A stretch of 64,000 nucleotides of DNA from Chryseobacterium takakiae (GCF_900129385.1 NZ_FQVO01000002.1:1-64000), one strand, 5' to 3'. Positions 52,387 through 61,431 are shown, counted from the first letter of the stretch. Notes: a model not told the origin generated them from the letters alone. Translations and numbers: made by a program.

Positions 52387-53901
52387 CTATTTAAAATTAT
52401 TAATTGCATTGTTTATTCTGGAGGTAGTTTCCTCTTTTCCAAGAAGTTCCATGATATCCGGAACGTCCGGTCCTTTCAGTTCTCCCACTAAAGACAAACG
52501 TAAAGGCATCATTACTTTACCCATTCCCAGGCCTTTATTTTCCGCGAAATCATGCACGGCATTCTTCAGGCTTTCGGCATTGAATTCCGTGTTCTCCAGA
52601 TGGGAAGCCAATTCTCCCAAAATAGCCGAAGTTTGATCATTCCACGCTTTTTTGGATGCTTTTTCATCATAAGAAACAGGTGCCTCGAAGAAGAATTTTC
52701 CTTTTTCATTGTCAAGAGTAAGGTCTTTTATAAAGGTTAACCTTTCCTTCATTAATGAAATTACTTTCAGTAATTTTTCATCCGAAAGCGTTGTGTCAAA
52801 GTCTGAATTTTTTAAAATTTCGAGTAATTCCTGATCAGATTTTTGCTGAATATACTGATGGTTGAACCATTCTGCTTTTTCTTTACTGAATCTGGCCCCG
52901 GCTTTATGAACTTTATTTAAATCAAATTCTTTTGCCATTTCGTCCAGAGATAAAATTTCCTTATCATTTGCAGGAGACCAACCCAATAAGGCAACCATAT
53001 TGATGAATGCTTCCGGAAGATATCCGCTTTCTCTGTATCCTTTGGAAACGTTTCCTGTTGCAGGATCCGTAAAATTCAAAGGGAATACCGGGAACCCGAA
53101 TTTATCGCCGTCTCTTTTGCTGAGCTTGCCTTTTCCTTCAGGCTTTAAAATCAATGAAAGATGCGCAAACTGAGGCGCTTCCCAACCCATTGCCTCATAT
53201 AATAAAGTATGCAGGCCTAAAGAGGGCAGCCATTCCTCACCACGGATAACATGGGAGATTTCCATTTCATGGTCATCGATAATATTGGCAAAATGGTAGG
53301 TTGGCATTCCGTCATTTTTTACCAGAACTTTATCATCCAACGTATTGGTATTTACGGAGAACTTTCCACGGATAATGTCTTCAAGGTTAAGCGTTCTGTC
53401 CACCGGCATTTTGAATCGTACCACATACGGAGTTTTTTCGTCAAGCAGCTTCTGTACTTGTTCATCAGAAAGAACCAGGCTGTTTCTTAATTGGTTTCTT
53501 GTTCTGTTGTCATAAGAGAAAACCTCACCTCTCGCTTCATATTCTGCACGGATGGCATCCAGTTCTTCCGCAGTATCAAAAGCGATATAAGCATAATCTG
53601 TTTTCAGGATCTGCTCGGTATATTTATCATAAATAGGTCTTCTTTCAGATTGTCTGTATGGAGCAAATTTTCCTCCTTTTTTAGGGCTTTCATCGGCAAT
53701 GATCCCGCACCATTCCAAGGCTTCTTCGATATATTCTTCTGCACCTTCAACGTATCTGGCGGTATCGGTATCTTCAATTCTCAACACAAATTCACCACCC
53801 TGGTTTTTAGCAAAAAGATAATCATATAATGCGGTTCTTACGCCCCCTAAGTGCAAAGGTCCCGTAGGACTAGGAGCAAAACGGACTCTTACTTTCTCCA
53901 T
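52387..53901 (-). CDS. gltX: glutamyl-tRNA synthetase
   Basis: Charges tRNA-Glu with glutamate. 504 residues, class I synthetase. VRVRFAPSPTGPLHLGGVRT contains the HIGH-type motif (HLGG), LRIEDTDTARYVEGAEEYIE follows, and GKGKLSKRDGD holds the KMSKS-type motif (KLSKR). The C-terminal third is the helical anticodon-binding domain. The -7 box TAAATTTGC lies 19 bases before the ATG. Confidence 0.97.
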   Translation of the reverse strand: MEKVRVRFAPSPTGPLHLGGVRTALYDYLFAKNQGGEFVLRIEDTDTARYVEGAEEYIEEALEWCGIIADESPKKGGKFAPYRQSERRPIYDKYTEQILKTDYAYIAFDTAEELDAIRAEYEARGEVFSYDNRTRNQLRNSLVLSDEQVQKLLDEKTPYVVRFKMPVDRTLNLEDIIRGKFSVNTNTLDDKVLVKNDGMPTYHFANIIDDHEMEISHVIRGEEWLPSLGLHTLLYEAMGWEAPQFAHLSLILKPEGKGKLSKRDGDKFGFPVFPLNFTDPATGNVSKGYRESGYLPEAFINMVALLGWSPANDKEILSLDEMAKEFDLNKVHKAGARFSKEKAEWFNHQYIQQKSDQELLEILKNSDFDTTLSDEKLLKVISLMKERLTFIKDLTLDNEKGKFFFEAPVSYDEKASKKAWNDQTSAILGELASHLENTEFNAESLKNAVHDFAENKGLGMGKVMMPLRLSLVGELKGPDVPDIMELLGKEETTSRINNAINNFK

Positions 53902-53920
53902 TGTAAATAAAATTTTTGGT

Positions 53921-53929
53921 GCAAATTTA
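53921..53929 (-). promoter_or_regulatory. -7 box of gltX
   Basis: Minus-strand TAAATTTGC. Confidence 0.6.
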
Positions 53930-54068
53930 GTTAAAATTATAAAGGTAAAAATTTCTAAATTTCTTTTGTTTTAAGTTTTATTCATCTTTAAGGCTTTTTT
54001 CATTATGTATAAAATTTTCAGATTATAATGATTTGGAATTGAAAATATTATGCAATTTTTTCACTATC

Positions 54069-54084
54069 TATGATAAGAATCATA
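54069..54084. promoter_or_regulatory. palindrome upstream of the MACPF gene
   Basis: TATGAT-AAGA-ATCATA, a perfect 6-bp inverted repeat with a 4-base spacer, about 33 bases before the -7 box of the MACPF gene. It is a possible binding site for a dimeric regulator; no candidate regulator is encoded nearby. Confidence 0.35.
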
Positions 54085-54116
54085 AACTTTGCTTTTTATC
54101 ACCAATTAATGATTTT

Positions 54117-54124
54117 TATATTTG
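54117..54124 (+). promoter_or_regulatory. -7 box of the MACPF lipoprotein gene
   Basis: TATATTTG, 20 bases before the ATG; a possible -33 TTTG at 54088-54091 is 25 bases upstream, longer than usual. Confidence 0.6.
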
Positions 54125-54144
54125 TGGTACATTAAAATTATACT

Positions 54145-55539
54145 ATGAAAAGACAATTTGCGCTTTTTTTAAGTGCTTTACCTCTGGTCTTTATGACCTC
54201 ATGTTCAGTTGAAGAACTGGATAATAATTCCAATATAGAAAGCTCTAAGGCCTCAAGAGAAAACATTTCAGCAGCGAAATACTCTGGTGATGGCATTTAT
54301 GATGTTTTAGGACATGGCTATAATGCTGCCGGGGAATATGCTAATGCTACATCGGCAGGGTCTAAAGTTATTGATGTTGAAAAGCTTGAAGCGGAAGAAA
54401 ATAGAGTAGATGAAAATATGATCTCTTCTCAAGAATATAAGGAAGAGTATGGTGAGAATGCAGAAAGTTATTCTAAAATGATTTCAACAAAAGTAGATAT
54501 TACTGCAGGATTTTCGTTGTTTAAAAAAAGTATTTCCGTAGGTTTTAATTCCGCAGTAACTACAAACAATAAATTCGATGCAAAATATATTTATGGGAGC
54601 TATAATCTAACTATTATACGCAAAAGAGTAAATTTCAATGCAACTACCGATAAGCTTAGTAATTATCTCACATCTCAATTCACTGAAGATTTACAAACAA
54701 AAACGCCTCAGCAGATTGTACAGGATTATGGTACTCATGTCATGACCGATATTTATACCGGAGCTAAAATGGATATTATGTTCCAATCTGAAACGACTAA
54801 CGAAAATCGTGAACGTGCTGCGAGAATCGGAGTTAAAGTTGGTATGGATAAAGTTTTTGATGTAAATGTTACCAATGATGTAAATACATCAGAATCTTAT
54901 AAGAATTACTCTAGCAAATTATGGTATAGAACGAGAGGAGGAGACCCTTCAAAAGGTTTAATTGGCGAAATTAATCTAGAACAGCCGACTACAAAAATTA
55001 ATATTTCTAACTGGCAGAGCAGCTCAACTGTAAACAATTCTGTTTTGGTTGATTTTGGGCAAAATGGCCTAATATTCATCTATGATTTGGTAAAAGATCC
55101 TGCTAAGAAGGCTGCGTTAAAAGCTTATGTAGATCAATATTTGATTGATAATAAAGTGTTTTTAGATTATATACCGGTACCTGTTTATGGTTTTTATAGT
55201 GCAGCAGATGGAGACCACTATCTTTCTACTTCTGCAGGAACGCCTTATAATTATCAGGCAGAAGGTGAACAATTTAAAGTATATAGCTATAAGGCACCAA
55301 ATACTGTCCCTATTTATCAGTTCTATAGTGCAAGTGATAGAGATCATTATTATTCAACTTCATCTGGTACACCGTGGAATTATACATATGAGAAAATTGC
55401 ATTTTACGCAACAATGGATAGCTCTAAAAAGCCTATATATCAATTCTATAATGGAGGAACCAGAGATCATTACTACAGCACTTGGAGTGGGACACCTAAT
55501 GGATATGTAGCGGAAGGTATACCTTTTTATGCATACTAG
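54145..55539 (+). CDS. MACPF-domain lipoprotein with three C-terminal repeats
   Basis: A 464-residue putative pore-forming lipoprotein. The signal ends in LVFMTSC, giving lipid site Cys20. Residues about 50-325 form a MACPF (perforin-like) domain: the signature is read as YGTHVMTDIYTGA with Y195, G196, T197 and H198, and the expected helical segments lie on either side. Three repeats of about 40 residues follow (346-386, 389-427, 430-464), each with a PxYxFYxxxxxDHYxST core, resembling the DUF5648-type repeat seen in secreted proteins. Similar MACPF lipoproteins of Bacteroidales (BSAP group) kill related bacteria. Here such activity, and receptor binding by the repeats, is inferred. Single gene with its own promoter and terminator; no immunity gene is obvious beside it. 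Confidence 0.85.
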   Translation: MKRQFALFLSALPLVFMTSCSVEELDNNSNIESSKASRENISAAKYSGDGIYDVLGHGYNAAGEYANATSAGSKVIDVEKLEAEENRVDENMISSQEYKEEYGENAESYSKMISTKVDITAGFSLFKKSISVGFNSAVTTNNKFDAKYIYGSYNLTIIRKRVNFNATTDKLSNYLTSQFTEDLQTKTPQQIVQDYGTHVMTDIYTGAKMDIMFQSETTNENRERAARIGVKVGMDKVFDVNVTNDVNTSESYKNYSSKLWYRTRGGDPSKGLIGEINLEQPTTKINISNWQSSSTVNNSVLVDFGQNGLIFIYDLVKDPAKKAALKAYVDQYLIDNKVFLDYIPVPVYGFYSAADGDHYLSTSAGTPYNYQAEGEQFKVYSYKAPNTVPIYQFYSASDRDHYYSTSSGTPWNYTYEKIAFYATMDSSKKPIYQFYNGGTRDHYYSTWSGTPNGYVAEGIPFYAY

Positions 55540-55592
55540 ATTACAACCATGAAAAATTATTAAATTGTATAATCAATAAAAAAATCGTAATA

Positions 55593-55631
55593 AAATAGGG
55601 GGACTGTAATATAAACAGTCTCCCTATTTAT
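55593..55631 (+). terminator. terminator of the MACPF gene
   Basis: AAATAGGGGGACTGT pairs, with one G-T pair, to ACAGTCTCCCTATTT around AATATAA. Confidence 0.82.
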
Positions 55632-55656
55632 TACAGATGAAAAAGATTATGTAATT

Positions 55657-55688
55657 TTGGCTTTAAGAGCGTAAAATATTTAAATTTG
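55657..55688 (+). promoter_or_regulatory. promoter of the cupin gene
   Basis: TTG (55657-55659), 21 bases, TAAATTTG (55681-55688), then the ATG at 55701. Confidence 0.7.
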
Positions 55689-55700
55689 TAACAAAAAATT

Positions 55701-56045
55701 ATGTTAGAAATAGGGGAGAGACCTTGGGGGAAGTATTATGTTTTGGCAGATGAACCGAATTATAAACTAAAGCGAATTGAAGTAAACCCGGGACAAAAAT
55801 TATCGTATCAGTACCATCATAAAAGACAGGAGCAGTGGACCATTATCGATGGTGATGCTACGGTAGTTCTGGATGATAAAGAGATCAGTTTAAAATACGG
55901 AGAAAGTATTTTCATCCCTCTTGGTGCAAAACACAGAATGATGAATCTGTCTGATAAGCCTGTTGTATTTATTGAAGTGCAGACCGGGACTTATTTCGGG
56001 GAAGATGATATTGTGAGGATTGAGGATGAATATGATAGAAATTAA
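55701..56045 (+). CDS. mannose-6-phosphate isomerase type II-like cupin
   Basis: A 114-residue single-domain cupin matching the C-terminal isomerase half of GDP-mannose pyrophosphorylase/phosphomannose isomerase (type II). Family segments are ERPWGKYYVL, LKRIEVNPGQKLSYQYHHKR (metal-binding histidines), EQWTIIDGDATVVLDDKE and GESIFIPLGAKHRMMN. It may interconvert mannose-6-phosphate and fructose-6-phosphate or isomerise a related sugar for glycan synthesis. It lies opposite a glycosyltransferase cluster, with which it shares overlapping stop codons (TTAA at 56042-56045). Confidence 0.88.
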   Translation: MLEIGERPWGKYYVLADEPNYKLKRIEVNPGQKLSYQYHHKRQEQWTIIDGDATVVLDDKEISLKYGESIFIPLGAKHRMMNLSDKPVVFIEVQTGTYFGEDDIVRIEDEYDRN

Positions 56046-57088
56046 TTCTTAATACGGGTAATATTGCTCCAATTTTTAATGGTATCATTAATTTCTATAT
56101 TTAAATTATAGTTTTGTATGACAAATTCAGAAGCTAATTTGCCTTTTGCTAAAATTTCTTCAGAATTCCTTTCATACTTTTCTATACACTCTTCAATTCT
56201 TTCAACAAATTGTATGATATTTCCATCCTCTACCTGTGAAGAAAATTCCGGTTTAAAATATTCTTTTCCACCCTGACCTGTATAGCCAATAACATAACAT
56301 CCACAGGACATGGCTTCCACCGGGGGAAGACCAAAACCTTCTTTATGATTAAAGCTAAGAAAAATCATACTGTTTTTCATAATATCGGCTACCTCTGCTT
56401 CGGACTTATTTTCAATTGGCACAAGCGCCCAATCCTTTAGATTATTTCTTTGTTTTAAGATATTAATTACCTGCATTACATCGTCTCCAAGCTTCCTAGG
56501 CATAAAAGAAATTTGCTTTTCTTTATTTTTAGAATACCTGAATATCTTATCATCAATTCCTAATCTCATCGTTAAGACTTTGGTGTCTTTAAATGCATAT
56601 TTAATATATCTTTCTGCATCCTTGGAAGCGACAATGGTAGCAAGGGTTTTAGGATGATTATATGGAGTCGTTTTATAGCTTTCACGAATGGAAAAATATT
56701 GAAAAGTATAATAGCAATTTTGATTAAAAATAACTTTAAAAATTTCAGGTTCAATTTTATGAATATCCGGCCCGTAAATCTCAGGAAAAACTAATATAGA
56801 ATCTGCTTCAATCTTTTTACTTTGAGCTTTTAAGAATTTTAAAATAATATTTCTGAAAAAGTTTATCTTTTTTTGCTTGTAGAGATATTTTAATTGTTTA
56901 AATATCAGTGGGCTGTAGCTTGCCGGAACATCAGAATTAAACCAATTTTCTTTTTTTCTCTTTTTCTTAAGAAGCAAATATGCTTCAAATCCATTTTTAT
57001 TCAAAGTTTCTACTTGCCGGTATATTTGCTTTACTCCACCACTGGCGAAATTGTTGCTGGGGCAAATGAAATAGATCTTAGTTTTCAT
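56042..57088 (-). CDS. glycosyltransferase, GT4-like
   Basis: A 348-residue GT-B fold glycosyltransferase that probably builds lipopolysaccharide or capsule. The N-terminus IYFICPSNNFASGGVKQIYR fits the GGxxR/K-type opening of family 4. In the C-terminal half, ILKQRNNLKDWALVPIENKS and FLSFNHKEGFGLPPVEAMSC (the E-x7-E pattern: GFGLPPVEAM) with CGCYVIGYTGQGG mark the nucleotide-sugar site. It starts four bases inside the upstream gene (57085-57088 overlap), so it is translated from the same mRNA. Donor and acceptor sugars are unknown. Confidence 0.87.
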   Translation of the reverse strand: MKTKIYFICPSNNFASGGVKQIYRQVETLNKNGFEAYLLLKKKRKKENWFNSDVPASYSPLIFKQLKYLYKQKKINFFRNIILKFLKAQSKKIEADSILVFPEIYGPDIHKIEPEIFKVIFNQNCYYTFQYFSIRESYKTTPYNHPKTLATIVASKDAERYIKYAFKDTKVLTMRLGIDDKIFRYSKNKEKQISFMPRKLGDDVMQVINILKQRNNLKDWALVPIENKSEAEVADIMKNSMIFLSFNHKEGFGLPPVEAMSCGCYVIGYTGQGGKEYFKPEFSSQVEDGNIIQFVERIEECIEKYERNSEEILAKGKLASEFVIQNYNLNIEINDTIKNWSNITRIKN

Positions 57089-58041
57089 CTATCAATAATG
57101 TTTTTTATCCAGTTCTTAATATAGTATTTTTCTTTTATCCACTCTTCTGGTTGCTGATATTCGCTATTTATAAAACTTTCAGGAATTGAAAAATTTCTAA
57201 TATCATTTATAACTAATATATTGTTAGGATCATAAAAATCATAATTCACAATATCCTTGTTTGTTGTAATGATCTTTTTATTTAGGCCGATTGCTTCATA
57301 AGGTCTAAATGAAAGCCCTCTCTGATGTGGATGTGCAAGGTCAAGAATAATTTTGCAGTCAAGATAATATTTATAAGATTCTGAAAATGGAATAATTTTA
57401 TGGATTACCTCAATTGAAGCAGGCATTTCTTCTTTAATAGGAATAGATTTATAAGTGAAAATTCGAGCTTTTGCTGAAATGTTCTTTTTGTCGAAGTAAT
57501 TAAATAGGATGACTGTTTCTCTAATTCTTTTATCATATGTTGCAAGATAGCCAATGTCATATTTTATTTCTTTTTTCTCACATTTAGCAAAATAGAAGTT
57601 GGTAATATAATTCAGATTGTAATTCGTACAGTCTTCAGAATCAAAGCTGTAGCATTTATCAAATTTGCCAATATACTCTTTTTGTGCAGGTATTTTTTGA
57701 ATGCTGTCCCAAAAAAGTACTATTGATTTTTTACTTTTCTGAAATGCCGAGCTTAAATCCCTTTCAGATAAAACATCAGGTCTGTTCACTAATACAATAT
57801 CGTATTCCTGGCTATTAATTATTCTTTGAATATGCTCTCCTCGTTTTATGTTTTTAAGATTTTTCTTAAAAAAAACTTTTAAAAAAAAATTATATAACCT
57901 TTCTAAATTATTTCTATATTGATAAGGAAGTGTAGAGTTAATATGTGTTACTTCGCAATTGCTATATTTTTTCAGGCCATTAAAAACAACTTCATTAAAT
58001 CCATAGTATCCCGGAGCAATAAACAAGAGTTTTTTTTTCAT
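57085..58041 (-). CDS. glycosyltransferase-like protein of the glycan locus (A)
   Basis: A 318-residue cytoplasmic protein with a Rossmann-like opening (KKKLLFIAPGYYGFNEVVFN) and a C-terminal half with DLAHPHQRGLSFRPYEAIGL-NKKIITTNKDIV, the CgeB/GT-B-like donor-site pattern (RGLSFRxYEA then KKIIT). It is clearly related to the next gene upstream, sharing for example GLSFR-EA and YDFYDPNNILVIND. It is probably a glycosyltransferase, although a classical catalytic residue cannot be assigned. Overlaps the GT4 gene by four bases; six bases from gene B. Confidence 0.72.
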   Translation of the reverse strand: MKKKLLFIAPGYYGFNEVVFNGLKKYSNCEVTHINSTLPYQYRNNLERLYNFFLKVFFKKNLKNIKRGEHIQRIINSQEYDIVLVNRPDVLSERDLSSAFQKSKKSIVLFWDSIQKIPAQKEYIGKFDKCYSFDSEDCTNYNLNYITNFYFAKCEKKEIKYDIGYLATYDKRIRETVILFNYFDKKNISAKARIFTYKSIPIKEEMPASIEVIHKIIPFSESYKYYLDCKIILDLAHPHQRGLSFRPYEAIGLNKKIITTNKDIVNYDFYDPNNILVINDIRNFSIPESFINSEYQQPEEWIKEKYYIKNWIKNIIDR

Positions 58042-58047
58042 AGTTAA

Positions 58048-59025
58048 TTATATCTCAAATACCTTTTTTATCCAATAATTTAAAGTATAGCTGTAATAAA
58101 TCTCTTCCGGAACTTTTTCATAAGGTGTCTCAAAAAAGGATTTTTCCAGATTACTGCATGTTTCGTTTAAAACCAGAATATTCTGAGGGTTATAAAAATC
58201 ATACCTTTTGATCAGTTCATTATCCGTAATAATTTTCTTTTCTAAAGCCATCGCTTCAAATACCCTGAAACTCAGTCCATATTGATTTTCACGGGTGAGA
58301 TCAAGCAAAGCTCGCGAATTTTTATAATATCTGGGAAGTTTTTTATGACTTATTTTTTTTATGCTGAAAATAATGTGCAAATTTTCCGGAATTTTAATAA
58401 ATGCATTCTTCAGCTGATGTTTCCAGCCTTTCTTTCCAATGACAATTATCTTAAATTTTGATTTCAGCTGCAACAATCTTCTGGTAAGTAATTTAATAAA
58501 CTCTACTCTTTTATTATCATAAGAAGTGATGTAAAAAAGATCCATTTCAGGATTTTGTTTTTCTTCGGAACAAAACGGAAGGTAAATATAATTGGTGAGT
58601 TTTTCAAAACCGTATTTTTCTACATCAGCAATATCAAATGAAAAAATTTTATCGAAAAGATCAAGTTTTTCTTTATCAACAACTACGCGGTCCAGGCTGT
58701 CATAAAGATAGGTAATAAGGCGGCTGGTATATTTTCTGATTTCCTGAAGAGTAGACAGATCAAAAGTATCCGGATTCATTACAAGGATCTGGTCCTGGTG
58801 TCCCAGCTGCTGGAGAGAATCGGTAACAAACCGCTGTCTTTTTTCTGTTTTAAGATTTTTATTGAGGAAAATTTTACTTACGGCATTTTTTGCCCTTTCA
58901 CTAAAATTAGAATGGGTTACATCTGCAATTTTAATGTGATGGGCATCTATATTTTTAGAACGTAAAGCATCAACTATATAGTGGTCATATCCCCAGAAAT
59001 CGAAACTAATTACACAGATTTTCAT
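58048..59025 (-). CDS. glycosyltransferase-like protein of the glycan locus (B)
   Basis: A 325-residue paralogue of the neighbouring gene. It shares the layout: MKICVISFDFWGYDHYIVDA opening, LYDSLDRVVVDKEKLDLFDK (compare LFWDSIQKIPAQKEY-GKFDK in gene A), and LLDLTRENQYGLSFRVFEAM-ALEKKIITDN near the C-terminus. The GLSFRxxEA-KKIIT segment is the presumed donor-binding part. Function in surface-glycan synthesis is inferred from the operon. The two paralogues may add similar sugars one after the other. It directly abuts the GT2 gene with no gap. Confidence 0.72.
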   Translation of the reverse strand: MKICVISFDFWGYDHYIVDALRSKNIDAHHIKIADVTHSNFSERAKNAVSKIFLNKNLKTEKRQRFVTDSLQQLGHQDQILVMNPDTFDLSTLQEIRKYTSRLITYLYDSLDRVVVDKEKLDLFDKIFSFDIADVEKYGFEKLTNYIYLPFCSEEKQNPEMDLFYITSYDNKRVEFIKLLTRRLLQLKSKFKIIVIGKKGWKHQLKNAFIKIPENLHIIFSIKKISHKKLPRYYKNSRALLDLTRENQYGLSFRVFEAMALEKKIITDNELIKRYDFYNPQNILVLNETCSNLEKSFFETPYEKVPEEIYYSYTLNYWIKKVFEI

Positions 59026-59793
59026 TCAGTCAGTTTGCTCCTTTTTTAATGATTCATAAGTTTCAAAAACACTTAAGGACTGTAGATAGGAAAGCTGATA
59101 GCCTTCTTTTCCGTCAAGAATACCTAAACGCAAAATGTATGCCTTAAAAAATTTAAAAGCTGTTTTTGAATACTGCGCTGCAAGACTGTATTTTTTTCCT
59201 TTGGCTGCCAACTCCTGTCCTTTTAGAAGTCCGTAATGAATCATTTTTGATTTATAGGACTCATAATCATTAACGGAAAAATGGAGAAGCTTATTTTTCA
59301 GTACTCCAATTGTTCCATTTACATGAAGCGTTTCGTGAACTTTTTTCCCACTGATATATCGGGCTTTAGATTTTCTGAAAAGCCTGAAATTCTTGTCTGT
59401 CTGTGTTCCTGAATAATGGATGGGCTTGCCTGCAAAATAGAATTTTCTGTAAAAATAGTAAGCATCCTTCTGCACCGGTTTTTTTAACTCATTCAAAATT
59501 TCCTTTTTTAAAGGCGCGGTGATTCTCTCATCTCCGTCCAGAAACAATACCCAGTCATTTTTTGCGGCATCCAAAGCAAAATTTCTTTGCTTGGTAAAAT
59601 CCTCAAACGCATTTTGAATTATCTTTACTTTAGAAAATTGCTGTGCGATTTCTACCGTTTTGTCCGTACTGAAAGAATCTACTACAATAATTTCATCACA
59701 GAAATCAAAGCACTCCAGCACATCCTTAATGTTTTTTTCTTCGTTATACGTTATGATCAAACCGCTTACATTCGTCATAAGCTCTTCTGCCAT
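59026..59793 (-). CDS. glycosyltransferase family 2 (WaaE-like)
   Basis: A 255-residue GT-A fold glycosyltransferase: SGLIITYNEEKNIKDVLECF, the DEIIVVDSFSTDKTVEIA nucleotide-binding part, DWVLFLDGDERITAPL with the DGDE metal site (about residues 90-105), and KVHETLHVNG. This fits the WaaE/KdtX-like group that adds glucose or heptose to the lipopolysaccharide core. First gene of the four-gene minus-strand glycan operon (59793 down to 56042), whose members overlap or abut. Confidence 0.88.
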   Translation of the reverse strand: MAEELMTNVSGLIITYNEEKNIKDVLECFDFCDEIIVVDSFSTDKTVEIAQQFSKVKIIQNAFEDFTKQRNFALDAAKNDWVLFLDGDERITAPLKKEILNELKKPVQKDAYYFYRKFYFAGKPIHYSGTQTDKNFRLFRKSKARYISGKKVHETLHVNGTIGVLKNKLLHFSVNDYESYKSKMIHYGLLKGQELAAKGKKYSLAAQYSKTAFKFFKAYILRLGILDGKEGYQLSYLQSLSVFETYESLKKEQTD

Positions 59794-59886
59794 CCAAATT
59801 ATTTTATCTAAAATTAATTCAAAGATAAGTTTTAATTTGAAATGTATCGGTGTATCTTATTATTTATATCGATTATCCATCTATTT

Positions 59887-61134
59887 CTACTGAAATGAAA
59901 GGATGGTTTTTTCGATAATGCTCACGCAATCTAAAAGCTGTTCTTCAGTAATAACCAAAGGTGGTGCAAGCCTGATGATATTTCCGTGGGTTGGTTTGGC
60001 GAGAAGTCCGTTTTCTTTTAATTGTAAACAGATATTCCATGCTGTAGAGCTTTCCGGTGTATCGTTGATTAAAATAGCATTCAGTAATCCTTTTCCTCTT
60101 ACTTTAGTAATAAGACCTGTTTTTTCTATTACTTTTTCAATCTCGGAACGGAATAATTTCCCCAACTCTTCAGCTCTCTCAGAAAGTTTTTCTTCCTGTA
60201 CAACATCCAATGCTGCCACTGCCACTGCACAGGCAATAGGGTTTCCTCCAAAGGTGGAACCATGCTGGCCGGGCCTGATGACATTCATGATTTCATTATT
60301 AGCCAATACCGCTGAAACAGGATACATTCCGCCTGAAAGAGCTTTACCTAAAATAAGAATGTCTGGCTGAACATCTTCATGATGGCATGCTATTAACTTC
60401 CCGGTTCTTGCAATTCCCGTCTGAACTTCATCTGCAATAAAGAGAACATTGTATTTTTTACATAATTCGGAAGCTCCTTTTAGAAAACCGCTGTCCGGAA
60501 CATACACCCCCGCTTCTCCCTGAATCGGTTCTACCAGGAAAGCGGCAATAGTGTCTGATTCTTTGCTAAGAATTTCTTCTAATACAGAAAGATCATTATA
60601 CGGAATTTTAATAAATCCCGGTGTAAAAGGACCATAATTCTGATTGGCATCCGGATCATTTGAAAAAGAAACTATAGTTGTGGTTCTTCCGTGAAAATTG
60701 TTTTCACATACAATGATTTTTGCTGCATTTTCAGAAATTCCTTTGATTTCATAGCTCCATTTTCTGGCTAATTTTACCGCCGTTTCCACAGCTTCAGCCC
60801 CGGAATTCATGGGTAGTACTTTGTCAAAACCAAAAAGATCAGTAATCTTCTGTTCATATTCTCCCAATCTGGAATTATAGAAGGCTCTGGACGTTAAAGC
60901 CAGTTTTCTGGCCTGTTCTACTAAAGCTTCTACAATTTTAGGGTGCGAATGTCCTTGATTAACAGCAGAATAAGCGGAGAGGAAATCATAATATTTTTTG
61001 CCTTCCACATCCCATACAAAAACACCTTCTCCTTTGTCCAATACAACGGGAAGAGGGTGGTAGTTGTGAGCACCGTGCTTATCTTCAAGGTCAATAAAAT
61101 ACTGTGAATCTTTTACAATTTCTGCTGTTGACAT
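59887..61134 (-). CDS. rocD: ornithine aminotransferase
   Basis: Pyridoxal-phosphate enzyme that converts ornithine and 2-oxoglutarate to glutamate semialdehyde and glutamate, linking arginine and proline metabolism. About 415 residues, class III aminotransferase. [20 protein letters not shown] and [20 protein letters not shown] are PLP-site segments. [18 protein letters not shown] holds the conserved Asp, and [19 protein letters not shown] holds the lysine for PLP. ATG at 61134 ([14 protein letters not shown]) is chosen, since the upstream TTG at 61152 lies in the -7 box (61149-61157). Confidence 0.94.
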   Translation of the reverse strand: MSTAEIVKDSQYFIDLEDKHGAHNYHPLPVVLDKGEGVFVWDVEGKKYYDFLSAYSAVNQGHSHPKIVEALVEQARKLALTSRAFYNSRLGEYEQKITDLFGFDKVLPMNSGAEAVETAVKLARKWSYEIKGISENAAKIIVCENNFHGRTTTIVSFSNDPDANQNYGPFTPGFIKIPYNDLSVLEEILSKESDTIAAFLVEPIQGEAGVYVPDSGFLKGASELCKKYNVLFIADEVQTGIARTGKLIACHHEDVQPDILILGKALSGGMYPVSAVLANNEIMNVIRPGQHGSTFGGNPIACAVAVAALDVVQEEKLSERAEELGKLFRSEIEKVIEKTGLITKVRGKGLLNAILINDTPESSTAWNICLQLKENGLLAKPTHGNIIRLAPPLVITEEQLLDCVSIIEKTILSFQ

Positions 61135-61148
61135 ATATTTGATTTTGC

Positions 61149-61157
61149 GCAAATGTA
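61149..61157 (-). promoter_or_regulatory. -7 box of rocD
   Basis: Minus-strand TACATTTGC, 14 bases before the chosen ATG. Confidence 0.65.
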
Positions 61158-61338
61158 AACAATATAAATGATATTGCTAAACAGAATTGTCATGCTGATA
61201 AAGTGCTTAATTTAAGAGCTTTTAATTATATTGTAAAAGTGAATTAGAAATATTTGTCCTGTAAAGAATCTGTTATAGGTATTCTATCTTTAAAAATGAG
61301 GGATTTTAATATTTGTTAATTTGAAAGGTTACGGTGTT

Positions 61339-61377
61339 AACTTTGTCAAAGTTACAAACTTTGACAAAGTTTTTTTA
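61339..61377 (+). terminator. orphan terminator-like hairpin
   Basis: AACTTTGTCAAAGTT (61339-61353) and AACTTTGACAAAGTT (61357-61371) are perfect reverse complements around ACA, followed by six more T. Each arm is itself an odd-length palindrome. It has plus-strand terminator polarity, but no plus-strand gene lies upstream: the nearest gene, rocD, runs the other way. The rest of the 297-base rocD-accC gap shows only the rocD promoter and the accC terminator. Confidence 0.8.
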
Positions 61378-61384
61378 TGCAGCA

Positions 61385-61411
61385 TAAAAAAACCGCCTCA
61401 GAAAGGCGGTT
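61385..61411 (-). terminator. accC terminator
   Basis: AACCGCCT pairs with AGGCGGTT around CAGAA. On the minus strand TTTTTTTATG follows. Confidence 0.87.
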
Positions 61412-61431
61412 ACAAATTATATACAAATCAA

